Below, piece by piece: positions 25,962 through 34,737 of a stretch of 64,000 bases of DNA. A program made the translations under genes and the position numbers. Position 1 is the first letter of the stretch. Each line of letters begins with the position of its first letter. The notes beneath the pieces were generated by a model, which was not told the origin of the DNA, made no database searches, and saw only the letters and a program-made list of their open reading frames with translations. Origin of the DNA: Ruminococcus flavefaciens (GTDB lineage: Bacteria > Bacillota > Clostridia > Oscillospirales > Ruminococcaceae); the NCBI GenBank assembly GCA_902777125.1, contig CACYSQ010000001.1, positions 62,001 through 126,000 on the forward strand, in the 5' to 3' direction.

Positions 25962-26981
25962 TTATTTTGTGAAATACGGCGGTGTGAAAACATTGCCATA
26001 TTCAGAATCGCCATTACTGCTGCTGTCAACGTAGTAATTGTTGACCATAGCAACAGTCACGCCAGTGTCAATACCACGCTGCCTGAGCGCAGCGATAGCC
26101 TCAGCACCGGCAACGGCAGAATTCCTGAAAGCCTGTCCCATATCCTGCGTTGCAACAGTAAGATCACTGAGTGAGCCGAGCTTAATGTTATTCACATTTA
26201 TAAGGTTGAGCCCATCGGTACTGCCTGCTCCTGATGCCATTACGGTTGACTGAGAAAGAGCCGGCACAGTTCCCGGCATTACTGCTGGGTAAAAATATCT
26301 TGAATCCATTGAATTTCCTCCTACTCTGCCGCCATACCAGGACGAGCTGATGCCATAGGCACTTTCAGTACAGCAATCGGTATTATTAGGGTCTGTCTTA
26401 GGTGGTGGAGCAAGGAACAAATTCCTGTCGTCAGGCTGGATATTTGATAACTCAAGAAAACTCCAGCCGTCAGAGAATGAATAGTTCCCCGTGTCGATCA
26501 TCTCCGCAGGACTTGACCATATCGGATCGAGATCGTACTCCTCAAGAATGCTGTTGATGAATACCTTCATCCGGTTCAAATCAGGCGGTCCCTGATTGAA
26601 ACGCTTGCCGTCTTTATAACTAATGGTATTCGTTATGAAATGAAGATGCCTATTCTTTGTATCCTTGTGCAGCGCATATACACACTGATGACCGATGAAG
26701 TGTGAAGCAATCCGCCTGCCTATTTCCATAAAATCGCTGTCCTTCATTGAAGCATGGTCAGGAGTAATTGAAAGAACGGAGTGTTCATAATACTTGCCAC
26801 AGTCCTTATTGTATGCCTTTTTGATGGCGACCATATCCTGAAGTATAGCCTCTTTTCTGCAACCAACCGTTCCAACATCAGTATCCCAGACGGTATACGG
26901 TTTTTTCGTAGCATACTTAATGATATATTCCATATCATCCTTGCTGTTCCTGTGATCATTGATAATCTTGTAAATCGACAT
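25962..26981 (-). CDS. Relaxase / mobilization nuclease
   Basis: A 339-residue protein. The N-terminal 150 residues fit the relaxase family (Pfam Relaxase type): YIIKYATKKPY, then the metal-binding HLHFITNT motif (His at 112 and 114, Asn at 118) and SYKDGKRF. It would nick at an origin of transfer and carry the strand to a recipient using a helper system. The C-terminal half is not recognisable and is Gly/Ser/Asn-rich. GGAGGT before the ATG lies in the end of the mobC-like gene. Short for a MobA-type relaxase, with no primase part. Confidence 0.85.
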   Translation of the reverse strand: MSIYKIINDHRNSKDDMEYIIKYATKKPYTVWDTDVGTVGCRKEAILQDMVAIKKAYNKDCGKYYEHSVLSITPDHASMKDSDFMEIGRRIASHFIGHQCVYALHKDTKNRHLHFITNTISYKDGKRFNQGPPDLNRMKVFINSILEEYDLDPIWSSPAEMIDTGNYSFSDGWSFLELSNIQPDDRNLFLAPPPKTDPNNTDCCTESAYGISSSWYGGRVGGNSMDSRYFYPAVMPGTVPALSQSTVMASGAGSTDGLNLINVNNIKLGSLSDLTVATQDMGQAFRNSAVAGAEAIAALRQRGIDTGVTVAMVNNYYVDSSSNGDSEYGNVFTPPYFTK

Positions 26982-26983
26982 AT

Positions 26984-27331
26984 TTAAACCTCCAGGATTT
27001 CTTCGAGGTTATTTATGTCCGAGAGCTTATCAAGAATCTCGTAAAATATATTATATATATCTCCGAACTCCTCAAGCAGTTCCTTCTCAGCATCAGTGGT
27101 GATCTCCTTGTCACGGAGTGCCCTGTCAAGGTTTGTGCTGATCTCAGCAAGCGACTTCGCAATGCCGCCGCTTCCGTTAAGAAATATAACTTTCTCGTCT
27201 GAAAGTGCAGAAACGCGGATAAAATCGCTGACGGTAAGCTCGGCAGCTTTGGCTTTACTAACCAGCTTAGCCTTTGCTTCCGGTGAAAGCTTTACCTGAA
27301 CCGGAAGTGCGCTTTTGGTTGTGTTATCCAC
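26984..27331 (-). CDS. MobC-like relaxosome accessory protein
   Basis: A 115-residue protein with an N-terminal ribbon-helix-helix-like region (VQVKLSPEAKAKLVSKAKAAELTVSD in shape: strand then two helices) followed by a helical tail, as in MobC/MbeC proteins that help the relaxase at oriT. The GTG at 27331 has AAAGGAGG eight bases upstream; an upstream in-frame ATG at 27388 (MTARTRLG) overlaps a preceding mini-reading frame. The relaxase start follows the stop by two bases. oriT probably lies in 27332-27447. Confidence 0.75.
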   Translation of the reverse strand: MDNTTKSALPVQVKLSPEAKAKLVSKAKAAELTVSDFIRVSALSDEKVIFLNGSGGIAKSLAEISTNLDRALRDKEITTDAEKELLEEFGDIYNIFYEILDKLSDINNLEEILEV

Positions 27332-27447
27332 AAGAATGTCCTCCTTTGAATTAATAATGATTGATCCTAATCTTGTTCTTGCTGTCATTACCAAACAGCA
27401 GGAATCATTGCAGAGGTGGACTGCGAGATATGTACTCGTTGAACATA
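27332..27447 (-). other. Spacer with candidate oriT and coupled mini-ORFs
   Basis: On the minus strand, a TGCTGT/ACAGCA stem lies in a region placed as oriT usually is. It also holds a 13-codon frame starting MFNEYIS with AAGGAG encoded in the end of the primase gene, whose TGA overlaps a second mini-frame (MIPAVW), whose TAA overlaps the longer mobC start (TAATG). Confidence 0.35.
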
Positions 27448-28800
27448 TTAATTCTCCTTAGCTGGAGCAAAAAGCTCCTCGGTGGTCTTCAGACGAACAC
27501 CATGATATCCCCAAACCCTCTTTTCCGTGGGGCCGACCTTACGGAATTCAACAGTAGGGGCAACCGAAAGGACTGTCTCCTTGAACTCCGCTTTCTCATC
27601 GGGATCAAGGGCGTTGTCCGTGCACCACTGACGGTAACTATCATACAGAATAGCAACAGACACTGTGCCGTTAGGATCGAGGACAGTCCTGTCAGCGAGG
27701 AAATCCACACCGCTGTGGAGCGCTGTGATCCTGCTCTCAATGTACGCCTGCCCCTGTTTTGACATCTTAAAATCATATCCAGCCTCAATGAAGCCCTTCA
27801 GCGACCTTGCTGCCAACGAAAAGATCACATTTTTCTCAGCAACGAGTTTCTCAAGCAAATGCTTGTCCTGCTTCTCAGGGGGGACTGATCTCTCGAAAGG
27901 CACAACGACCATTCTGCGATACAGCGCCAGATCGGGATGCTTGAATACGAAGGGCTTATTAGAGGCGTAGAAGAGCTTTGCCCTCGGTCTGAACTCAACC
28001 GGGTTCTCACGGAGAGCCCTTCCCTCAATAGTTTCGCAAGCAACGACCGACTTGAAGATTTCTTCGTTGTCAAGCGCCTTGCCACTGTTATCATATGAAA
28101 TGTTAAGTTTTTTACCTAACAACCTTATGACATAATGCCTGTCTCCCAGCTGCTGAAAATTCAGGTGAGAGATGAGCTCAGAAGCGAAACCGCTTTCTAA
28201 GAGCCGGAGTGCAGTTGACTTGCCTCCGGAAGTCTCACCGACAAAGAATACCGCCACGCGAACTCCCAAAAGCGAGGAAATTGCGTATCCGAACGCACGA
28301 AGGATGCAGTCCTTGTTCTCGATTCCTGCCGAAGACTCGATGAATTTCATGAACTGAGGACAGTCTTTAAGCGAGCAGTCAGCGATGTAGTCGGCGTCAA
28401 CATAGTAGTCAAACAGCCACTTTGAGCGGTCTGTTGTGAACTCGCCGGTCTTGATGTTGAGGACACCGTTACGGAAGTTTATAAGATGCTCCTGCTCCGC
28501 ACGGGAAGCCTCAAAATCGACCTTCAAGGTTATATCCTCGGAAAGCCTTGTCGCGACTTCAGAGAAAACTGAACTCTTGATCCGCGATCTGTCCTCGGAC
28601 GAGATCCTGTTACGAATGATCGTCCTAAGCTCCTCCTTACTGATTTTCTGCCAATAGCTGCCGAGATCGATATATGGAACCGAGCCATCGAACCTGATAT
28701 CTCCCTCCTTCCTGATCCGGTCTGTGAGCATCCCGGGAATGTCGCGCTCGGTTACTGTTATTACCGAACGTTCTTTGAGGAACTTTTTTAACCTTTCCAT
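27448..28800 (-). CDS. P4-type primase-helicase, D5-like ATPase
   Basis: A 450-residue protein of the phage/plasmid primase (P4 family) C-terminal type, a superfamily 3 helicase. The D5_N-like region (LINFRNGVLNIKTGEF, about 106-121) is followed by the Walker A GETSGGKST (about 188-196), a Walker B region near KLNISYDNSG, and sensor sequence FYASNKPF. The C-terminal DNA-binding part includes a CTDNALDPDE stretch. No archaeal-eukaryotic primase domain is seen at the N-terminus, so it is a helicase-only form. It should support replication of the excised element. AAAGGA precedes the ATG. Confidence 0.88.
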   Translation of the reverse strand: MERLKKFLKERSVITVTERDIPGMLTDRIRKEGDIRFDGSVPYIDLGSYWQKISKEELRTIIRNRISSEDRSRIKSSVFSEVATRLSEDITLKVDFEASRAEQEHLINFRNGVLNIKTGEFTTDRSKWLFDYYVDADYIADCSLKDCPQFMKFIESSAGIENKDCILRAFGYAISSLLGVRVAVFFVGETSGGKSTALRLLESGFASELISHLNFQQLGDRHYVIRLLGKKLNISYDNSGKALDNEEIFKSVVACETIEGRALRENPVEFRPRAKLFYASNKPFVFKHPDLALYRRMVVVPFERSVPPEKQDKHLLEKLVAEKNVIFSLAARSLKGFIEAGYDFKMSKQGQAYIESRITALHSGVDFLADRTVLDPNGTVSVAILYDSYRQWCTDNALDPDEKAEFKETVLSVAPTVEFRKVGPTEKRVWGYHGVRLKTTEELFAPAKEN

Positions 28801-28939
28801 TTTTCTTTTTCCTTTCCGGCGGGCAAGCCGCCCGCCTAAAAATCAGAATCTTCATGGCCAATGAATCATTCTATGATTCTATTATAAACCGGGGTTTTTC
28901 TATAAAAAAGAACAAATCGCCGAAAAGAATGCAAAAACT

Positions 28940-29013
28940 AAGTTAAAAATTTAAGTCAAAGCTTAAGTCAATCTTATTTCAGCGAAAAAAGTGAAAAGTC
29001 AAGTTAAATTTTT
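28940..29013. promoter_or_regulatory. AT-rich repeats between divergent element genes
   Basis: AAGTTAAAAATTT (28940-28952), TTAAGTCAA twice (28951-28959 and 28963-28971) and AAGTCAAGTTAAATTTTT (28997-29013). The AAGTTAAAAATTT box recurs at 30657-30670, at the very end of the gene. This is a likely regulator site or iteron-type cluster between the primase-helicase and the unknown gene. Confidence 0.45.
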
Positions 29014-29034
29014 ATTAAAGGCGGTGTGCTATTT

Positions 29035-30672
29035 ATGATAACAAGAAGGGAAGTTTTCACTGATTTAATTCAAATTATTTTTGGTAGTTCAAATATAAGG
29101 TTCTTTGCTTCTGATTACCCCAAAGAGTATATCTCAAGGGATGGAAATCAAGTTAGTGAGGCAAAATATAACAAAAACGATTGGCAAAAATTCAGTGAGA
29201 TAATTATTGCTGCGTATAATGGAATTAACATATATAAGTCATCAACTCGGAGAAACGAGGATGTTATGCCCTATCATACGCTCATTGATAATAGCATCAC
29301 TTACTTCAAAAGTCTTATTCCTTACTTGGATGAAAAACTGCTTGCAACAATTCCGATTGATGTGCTGGGTAATCATTTTAGCCATTCAATAACAGAAATA
29401 ATCTTTCCCTTTGTTTTTGATGGCGATGACGTAGACAAAAATGCCGAATCAGAATTTAAGCAGATAAAGTTAGACTTGAGAATGTATTTTACTAAAGTTG
29501 AAACTGGATGCATTGTTGGTAAATATGCAAAAGCAAAGGATTTTCCCTCGTTTTTTGACATACAATACAAATCAGCTATAGAAGCAGGAAACACAAATGA
29601 TTGCTATGCCGTTATTATTGACAGAGCTCAGGTTGAGAGCAAGATCATGGTCTCTTTCCCGATCGTATCTATCAGTCTCGGTATAACTGATAAAGATGGT
29701 ACAGATGAGTATTCTCTAGAAAGTATAAAAGGTAATTACCTAAAATACCCTTTTGAAGATAACGCTCCCTTCATAGAGCCTTTTGCCTGGTATGCAGAAG
29801 ACTGTGCCGCAAAATCTCCCAAATATAGCAGCGACGGTTATTTCACTTTATCAGATAAAACAATTCCCAGACAATATTTCGTACCGCGGTACTATTACTT
29901 CATAACAAAGATAAATCAAGGTACTGTGGATGCATATAATAACCAAGTTAAAAACAGCCTTGAGAAACCCATTGTTTTATCCGATGGCAGCGAAATTCCA
30001 AAATCAAAAGATTTTGTTGATACTGAATATATGTGCAGACGATTGGATCACAGGAAACTTAATGATATACTTGTAGAAAAATCAGTTGCAAGTTTTCGTA
30101 TTGAACATTATAGTGAAATAAGTACTTACTACTGCTATGTCATAGGCTATATCGAAGATATGATAATAAGAATAGCGACTGCCAACTATGATGCTATTAT
30201 CCGTCATAACTACGATGACGTTGAAGCCTGTCAGTGCTTCACTGAGCACTTCAACATTGAGTATGGACGCATTATTGAGTTTATTGATGAAGATCCTGTT
30301 AAAGTGTGCTATGAATGCATAGAAAAAGCAATTATCAAATTCATTTCGTATCTTGATAGTTTTTTAGACCAGCTGACAGATGATTTTGAATATTTCATAC
30401 CTGATCGTGCTAAGGAGCATTATAATAGTATGAGTAATTACATCAACCAGGGTAATTTAACAAGTACATTAAAACTCGCATCTGATGTTGGTTACAGTGA
30501 ATCTGCCACTAACAAGGAGGGTATTCCTGAAAAAAACAAAAATGGGAACTTCTCTATTTTTGATACTTTTAAAATGTTGGATAACTGTCAGAAAAAGGAA
30601 ACCACATTTGAACGCATATACAGAGTTCTGAACGAATACCTTGAGAGGCTGAAAACGAAGTTAAAAATTTAA
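29035..30672 (+). CDS. Unknown 545-residue cargo protein
   Basis: I do not recognise this protein. It is soluble (no signal peptide or membrane segment), acidic and rich in Ile, Tyr and Asp. Start at ATG 29035 behind AAAGGCGGTG; a GTG at 29026 is possible. The C-terminal 100 residues look helical (ending in an ERLKTKLKI basic tail). It has no obvious nuclease, ATPase or methylase motif. Base use is clearly more AT-rich than in the chromosomal genes. As the only large gene divergent from the mobility module, it could be a defence or element-stability gene, but nothing proves that. Confidence 0.75.
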   Translation: MITRREVFTDLIQIIFGSSNIRFFASDYPKEYISRDGNQVSEAKYNKNDWQKFSEIIIAAYNGINIYKSSTRRNEDVMPYHTLIDNSITYFKSLIPYLDEKLLATIPIDVLGNHFSHSITEIIFPFVFDGDDVDKNAESEFKQIKLDLRMYFTKVETGCIVGKYAKAKDFPSFFDIQYKSAIEAGNTNDCYAVIIDRAQVESKIMVSFPIVSISLGITDKDGTDEYSLESIKGNYLKYPFEDNAPFIEPFAWYAEDCAAKSPKYSSDGYFTLSDKTIPRQYFVPRYYYFITKINQGTVDAYNNQVKNSLEKPIVLSDGSEIPKSKDFVDTEYMCRRLDHRKLNDILVEKSVASFRIEHYSEISTYYCYVIGYIEDMIIRIATANYDAIIRHNYDDVEACQCFTEHFNIEYGRIIEFIDEDPVKVCYECIEKAIIKFISYLDSFLDQLTDDFEYFIPDRAKEHYNSMSNYINQGNLTSTLKLASDVGYSESATNKEGIPEKNKNGNFSIFDTFKMLDNCQKKETTFERIYRVLNEYLERLKTKLKI

Positions 30673-31064
30673 AAATAGCTGATTTATGTGGGTTGTCCAA
30701 ATGTCCATTAAAAACTCCCTATAAAACAAAAAAAGTATGCCCACGATGGGCATACAGCTATAATATCTTTTATCCTGACAGTATACTTTGAGTGTGATAT
30801 ACTATCGATAATACAGAATACATAGACTAACATACGAAATTTCAAGAAAAAACCTATTTCGCTACAACACAAATTCAATCTAAGACTTTTCCGATATTAG
30901 TAAAAGCTCGTCCTGATACGGATGAGCTTTTATCATATCCAAATCCTATATTGATCCGTATAGCCGAAGCATCTGCATAATTGACACATTTTTTCTTATA
31001 TATCGAAAAAACATCTTGACACTTGCAACTATTTATGGTATATTGATAAAAAGGAAGTGATACT
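30673..31064. other. Intergenic region with two hairpins
   Basis: No gene seen. A perfect GTATGCCC/GGGCATAC stem at 30735-30755 with an A run on its left (T run on the minus strand), and AAAAGCTCGTCC with GGATGAGCTTTT at 30902-30931, which is a good bidirectional terminator. The promoter of the ATPase gene is at its right end. Confidence 0.55.
31016..31044 (+). promoter_or_regulatory. Promoter of the AAA/DUF4143 gene
   Basis: TTGACA (31016-31021), 17-bp spacer, TATATT (31039-31044), 20 bp before the start codon. Confidence 0.8.
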
Positions 31065-32261
31065 ATGATACTCAGACCTGATTATATTAACGCAATAGAG
31101 CCGTTTATAGACGCTCCAATTGTTAAGATACTCGCCGGAGTTCGCCGCTGCGGCAAATCAACTATACTTGAAATGGTAGCCGATGAGCTCATAAAACGCG
31201 GAGTTTCAAAAGAAAACATCATTGAGCGCAGATACAACGAGATCATGTATGAAGATTTTTCCGCAAAGGATATGTATTCTGACCTGAAAAATGATATATC
31301 CGGTAAAGGACGATGCTACCTGCTCCTTGATGAATTACAGGAAATAAAAGGTTGGGAGAAGGTCATTAACGACCTTCTTGAAAACAGCGATGTTGATATA
31401 TATGTCACTGGTTCAAACAGCAAGCTGATGTCGAGTGAAATATCCTCATACCTCACCGGAAGATATGTAACGATCCCTGTTTATACTCTTTCGCTTCGTG
31501 AGTACCTGACTTTCAAGAATAAAGATGTGTCTCAGGCAAGAGACGTATTTGATGAATATATTCAGTACGGCGGTTTTCCTCTTGTTGGTATCAGCAGCTT
31601 CGATACTAAGTCTGCGTATCAGATCGTTGATGGTATATACGCATCAGTCATCACAAGAGATATCTCCAAGCGTCATAAGATACGCAATAAAGAGCTGTTC
31701 GACAGAGTTGTCCGTTATGTGATTGAAAACGTTGGTATGACCTTCTCGGCTAATACAATAGTGAAGTTCCTGAAAAGCGAGAACCGCAGTCTTTCTGTTG
31801 AGACTATCTACAACTATCTGAAGTGGCTGGGTGAAGCGTTTATCATCTATCCTTGTCAGCGTTACGACCTTCAGGGTAAGGCAGTGCTCAAAACTCAGGA
31901 AAAATACTATCTTTCCGATATTTCTATCAAATACAGTCAGATGGGCTTCGATACAAAAATGCTTTCAGCTGTATTCGAGAATATAGTATACCTCGAAATG
32001 AAGCGCAGGGGTTATGATGTCTACATTGGCAAGAACAATACCAAAGAGATCGACTTTGTTGCCATTCGCAGAGATGAAAGGATATACGTTCAGGTCTGTG
32101 TTCAGCTTCCCGATGGCTCGGATCGCGAGACTGCAAATCTTATGGATATAAAGGATCACTACCATAAATATGTGGTATGCCGCGACACACTTGCTTTAGG
32201 TAACGTTAACGGTATCGAGATAGTGCATATAGCAGATTTCCTTATGCGCGACAACTGGTAA
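31065..32261 (+). CDS. AAA ATPase with DUF4143 C-terminal domain
   Basis: A 398-residue protein of the widespread AAA_14/DUF4143 family. Walker A is GVRRCGKST (25-33), Walker B RCYLLLDELQEI (about 84-95), followed by YVTGSNSKLMSSE and LTGRYVTIPVYTLSLREY, all typical. The C-terminal DUF4143 part has EFLK-like and KEIDFVAI (nuclease-like core). AAGGAAGTGAT lies before the ATG. These ATPases are common on mobile elements and in gut bacteria; the role is not known. It is cotranscribed with the ProX-like gene 13 bp downstream. Confidence 0.92.
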   Translation: MILRPDYINAIEPFIDAPIVKILAGVRRCGKSTILEMVADELIKRGVSKENIIERRYNEIMYEDFSAKDMYSDLKNDISGKGRCYLLLDELQEIKGWEKVINDLLENSDVDIYVTGSNSKLMSSEISSYLTGRYVTIPVYTLSLREYLTFKNKDVSQARDVFDEYIQYGGFPLVGISSFDTKSAYQIVDGIYASVITRDISKRHKIRNKELFDRVVRYVIENVGMTFSANTIVKFLKSENRSLSVETIYNYLKWLGEAFIIYPCQRYDLQGKAVLKTQEKYYLSDISIKYSQMGFDTKMLSAVFENIVYLEMKRRGYDVYIGKNNTKEIDFVAIRRDERIYVQVCVQLPDGSDRETANLMDIKDHYHKYVVCRDTLALGNVNGIEIVHIADFLMRDNW

Positions 32262-32274
32262 AAGGAGAATTGCA

Positions 32275-32898
32275 ATGAATATTGATAAGGCACTTTATAC
32301 GGGACGTCCCTCGGACGAGCGTTCAGAAGTTGAAATGGCTATATACGAAAGGCTTGATTCGCTCGGTATCGAGTACAAGCGAGCTGACCACGACCACGCT
32401 GATACTATGGAGGATTGTCTGGCAATCGAGAAGGTACTTGGAGCTAAGATATGTAAGAACCTGTTTCTCTGTAACCGTCAGAAGACAAGCTTCTATATGC
32501 TGCTAATGCCTGGAGACAAGCCGTTCAAGACGAAGTTTCTGACATCGCAACTAAACTGCGCTCGACTCTCTTTTGCGGAAGCAGACAAGATGCAGGAGTA
32601 TCTGCATACTATCCCCGGTTCTGTATCAGCGCTTGAACTGATATTCGATATTGATAATAACATCCAGCTCGTCATAGATAACGACCTTATGAGCGATGAA
32701 TACATTTGCGCACATCCGGGTATCAATACTTCGACAGTCCGCCTGCTACGAGAGGATATGCTCAAATATGTCCGTGCGGCTAAGCATGAGCCTACATTTA
32801 TAAGCCTCCGATCTTTACTAATTTTTGCAATGGGATTTTGGATAATACCTTATTCTTGTTTTGCACCGAAGGAGGTGCTAAGTTTGATGACTTCTTAA
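32275..32898 (+). CDS. ProX-like prolyl-tRNA editing protein with abnormal C-terminus
   Basis: A 207-residue protein of the YbaK/ProX editing-deacylase fold. Visible: DHDHADTMEDC near residue 38, the GAKICKNLFLCNR segment, the FKTKFLTSQL segment with the conserved Lys, and HPGINTSTVRL. Such proteins hydrolyse alanyl-tRNA(Pro). The family normally ends soon after HEPTF; here about 29 extra residues, RSLLIFAMGFWIIPYS and onward, follow from about 32809, which look like read-through into foreign or non-coding sequence. AAAGGAG precedes the ATG. Possibly still active because the core is complete. Confidence 0.85.
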   Translation: MNIDKALYTGRPSDERSEVEMAIYERLDSLGIEYKRADHDHADTMEDCLAIEKVLGAKICKNLFLCNRQKTSFYMLLMPGDKPFKTKFLTSQLNCARLSFAEADKMQEYLHTIPGSVSALELIFDIDNNIQLVIDNDLMSDEYICAHPGINTSTVRLLREDMLKYVRAAKHEPTFISLRSLLIFAMGFWIIPYSCFAPKEVLSLMTS

Positions 32899-33178
32899 TT
32901 ATTTCTAATGCTAATATTTCTTTGCTTTTTTTCAATTTTATCACCTCATAATGATTAATAATAAAGCACGGGGTAAACTGCTGTTAATGGCGTTAAGATT
33001 TGAATCATAGTATAATAATTTAGATTTGCCAACATAGAATATAGAAGCGGCCAACTATTGCCGTATAATATAAATGAGAATTGAATACGAAAAAAGTTGG
33101 CCGTTATCTATAAATTGCGGAGTGGAGCTTTTGTTTATACAGTATGAGTCGTTTGAAAGCACCATAGTTTCAAAAGAT
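32899..33178. other. AT-rich spacer with inverted repeat
   Basis: No gene seen. It has a nine-base inverted repeat CGGCCAACT (33048-33056) and AGTTGGCCG (33095-33103), with a third GCCAAC at 33028. The spacing (38 bp) suits a regulator or a small transcript, but neither can be shown. Confidence 0.4.
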
Positions 33179-34189
33179 TTAATAATTACCACACCATATA
33201 TTGATAATGTATTTATGGCTAGAATCAAGTATTAATCGTGACTTATAAGATTCATCAGACCATGTATCTGTATCTGTATCGCCAACTCTATTCAAATGCC
33301 ACGCAGATATTAACTCAATATATCCTGCTTTTGAAGTTTGCCATTTTTTGCCAGTAGTTAAATCTTCAATGTTGAAAAAAATGGAAGGATTTGTACTATA
33401 TCTTTGTTCGTTTGCGTATCTATCATATGTTTTTGTTAGATAAAATTTTAGACTAATATAATACTTATCAGGCTCTGAGTCATAGCTCTTAGATGGGTTT
33501 TCAAGCTTAAGATTGTATTCAACTTTATCCAGCCTTATAGTTGAAATAAGTGTATCATCACTGTACTTTGAAAATTCAATTGGTGTGCTTATATTGAGTG
33601 ATATATCTACTTCCTTAGGGGGAATATATGATGACTCCCCATTATTATCGCCTTGTGAATAATCTGTTTCTTTGTATTCCTTGATATACTGAGCAGAAAC
33701 ATAACCGCTAAGTCCATCGTCAGTATATATTTTATACCAATCTAATGTTCCTTCTATGTAGTAAATGCTACCTTTAGTTCCCTTTGGAAGCTCTTTAATG
33801 ATATTTGAATCTACTGAAGGAGAATTTCTGAGATTAAGATTTCCAGATTCAGTCGCAACCACACCATAGAATGCGTACGTTTCCTTCGGTGGAATATTTA
33901 CCGTAGTTGTAGGTGGCTGTGTGGTGGTTGAGGTTGTGGTGGTCGGTGAAGTGGTGTGTTTGGTAGTAGTTGTAGTGATTTCTTTTGTAGTAGTTGATAA
34001 TGATACTGTCGTAGATGTGCTCACTATCGCTGTAAGATTTTCAGTAGTGATAACAGATGTTTCAGTAAAAGAGTTCGTTGAAGGCGAGAAGTTCTTGTGA
34101 TTACCTTCTGAATTCTTATCTTGACCACAACCATATGTACATAGGCATATCGAAAATGATAATCCCAATGATAGTATTGTCTTTTTCAT
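33179..34189 (-). CDS. Lipoprotein with Thr-rich linker and SH3b domain
   Basis: A 336-residue protein. Signal peptide with a Cys in ICLCTYGCGQ that may be lipidated, a Ser/Thr linker (about 35-115) with runs of Thr, a bacterial SH3 domain (about 125-190; NLNLRNSPSVDSNII and GLSGYVSAQYIKEY) and a C-terminal beta domain of about 140 residues. SH3b domains bind peptidoglycan peptides, so it is probably anchored in or near the cell wall. AGGAGGT precedes the ATG. It is cargo of the mobile element and lies beside the LRR-dockerin locus on the same strand. Confidence 0.82.
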   Translation of the reverse strand: MKKTILSLGLSFSICLCTYGCGQDKNSEGNHKNFSPSTNSFTETSVITTENLTAIVSTSTTVSLSTTTKEITTTTTKHTTSPTTTTSTTTQPPTTTVNIPPKETYAFYGVVATESGNLNLRNSPSVDSNIIKELPKGTKGSIYYIEGTLDWYKIYTDDGLSGYVSAQYIKEYKETDYSQGDNNGESSYIPPKEVDISLNISTPIEFSKYSDDTLISTIRLDKVEYNLKLENPSKSYDSEPDKYYISLKFYLTKTYDRYANEQRYSTNPSIFFNIEDLTTGKKWQTSKAGYIELISAWHLNRVGDTDTDTWSDESYKSRLILDSSHKYIINIWCGNY

Positions 34190-34250
34190 AATTATACCTC
34201 CTGTCTCATTTTTTAATGCACCTCCGGCTTTGCGCCGGAGGTTTAGTTTA

Positions 34251-34733
34251 TTACTCACCGAGTTTTGCGGTAAGACCAAGCTTGAACTGCTGAATCTTAA
34301 GTGCATCCTTGTTTGTGACATCACCACTTCTGTCAATATCGGCATTGGCACGTTCAGTTTCTGTAAGCTGATATTTATCCGGATTTGATATGCACTGCAT
34401 AATGAACACTGCATCAGCCATGTTTACCTGACCATCATCATTTGCATCACCGAGCAGGGTAACGTCATTTTTGTCGTTTATAATCTCATAATTGATATTA
34501 TTCTTCTTTGCATATTCTTCGGCATAAGAACCACTGTGAACTTTCATTGTAAGTTCATTACAGCCTCTAAATGCTTCTCTGCCAATGCTTGTCACGCTGT
34601 CTGGGATAGTGATACTTGTCAGGCTAATGCACTTACGAAATGCATAATCTCCGATGCTTGTCACGCTGTTCGGGATCGCGATACTTGAAAGATTTATGCA
34701 GCAGTAAAATGCGCTATCGCCAATGCTCGTCAC
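34251..34733 (-). pseudogene. 3' part of a broken LRR-dockerin gene
   Basis: This frame encodes LRR_5/BspA-type repeats ([19 protein letters not shown] units), an ending [16 protein letters not shown], and a dockerin ([18 protein letters not shown] and [17 protein letters not shown] loops). It has no ribosome site or signal peptide. Read upstream, the frame continues as [13 protein letters not shown], overlapping in another frame with the end of the next gene's Thr linker. So the dockerin is out of frame with the secreted LRR part. Either a frameshift or a recombination joined two LRR genes. If the first ATG (34733) is used, a cytoplasmic 160-residue product would result, which seems useless for a dockerin. 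Confidence 0.7.
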
Positions 34734-34737
34734 GCTG

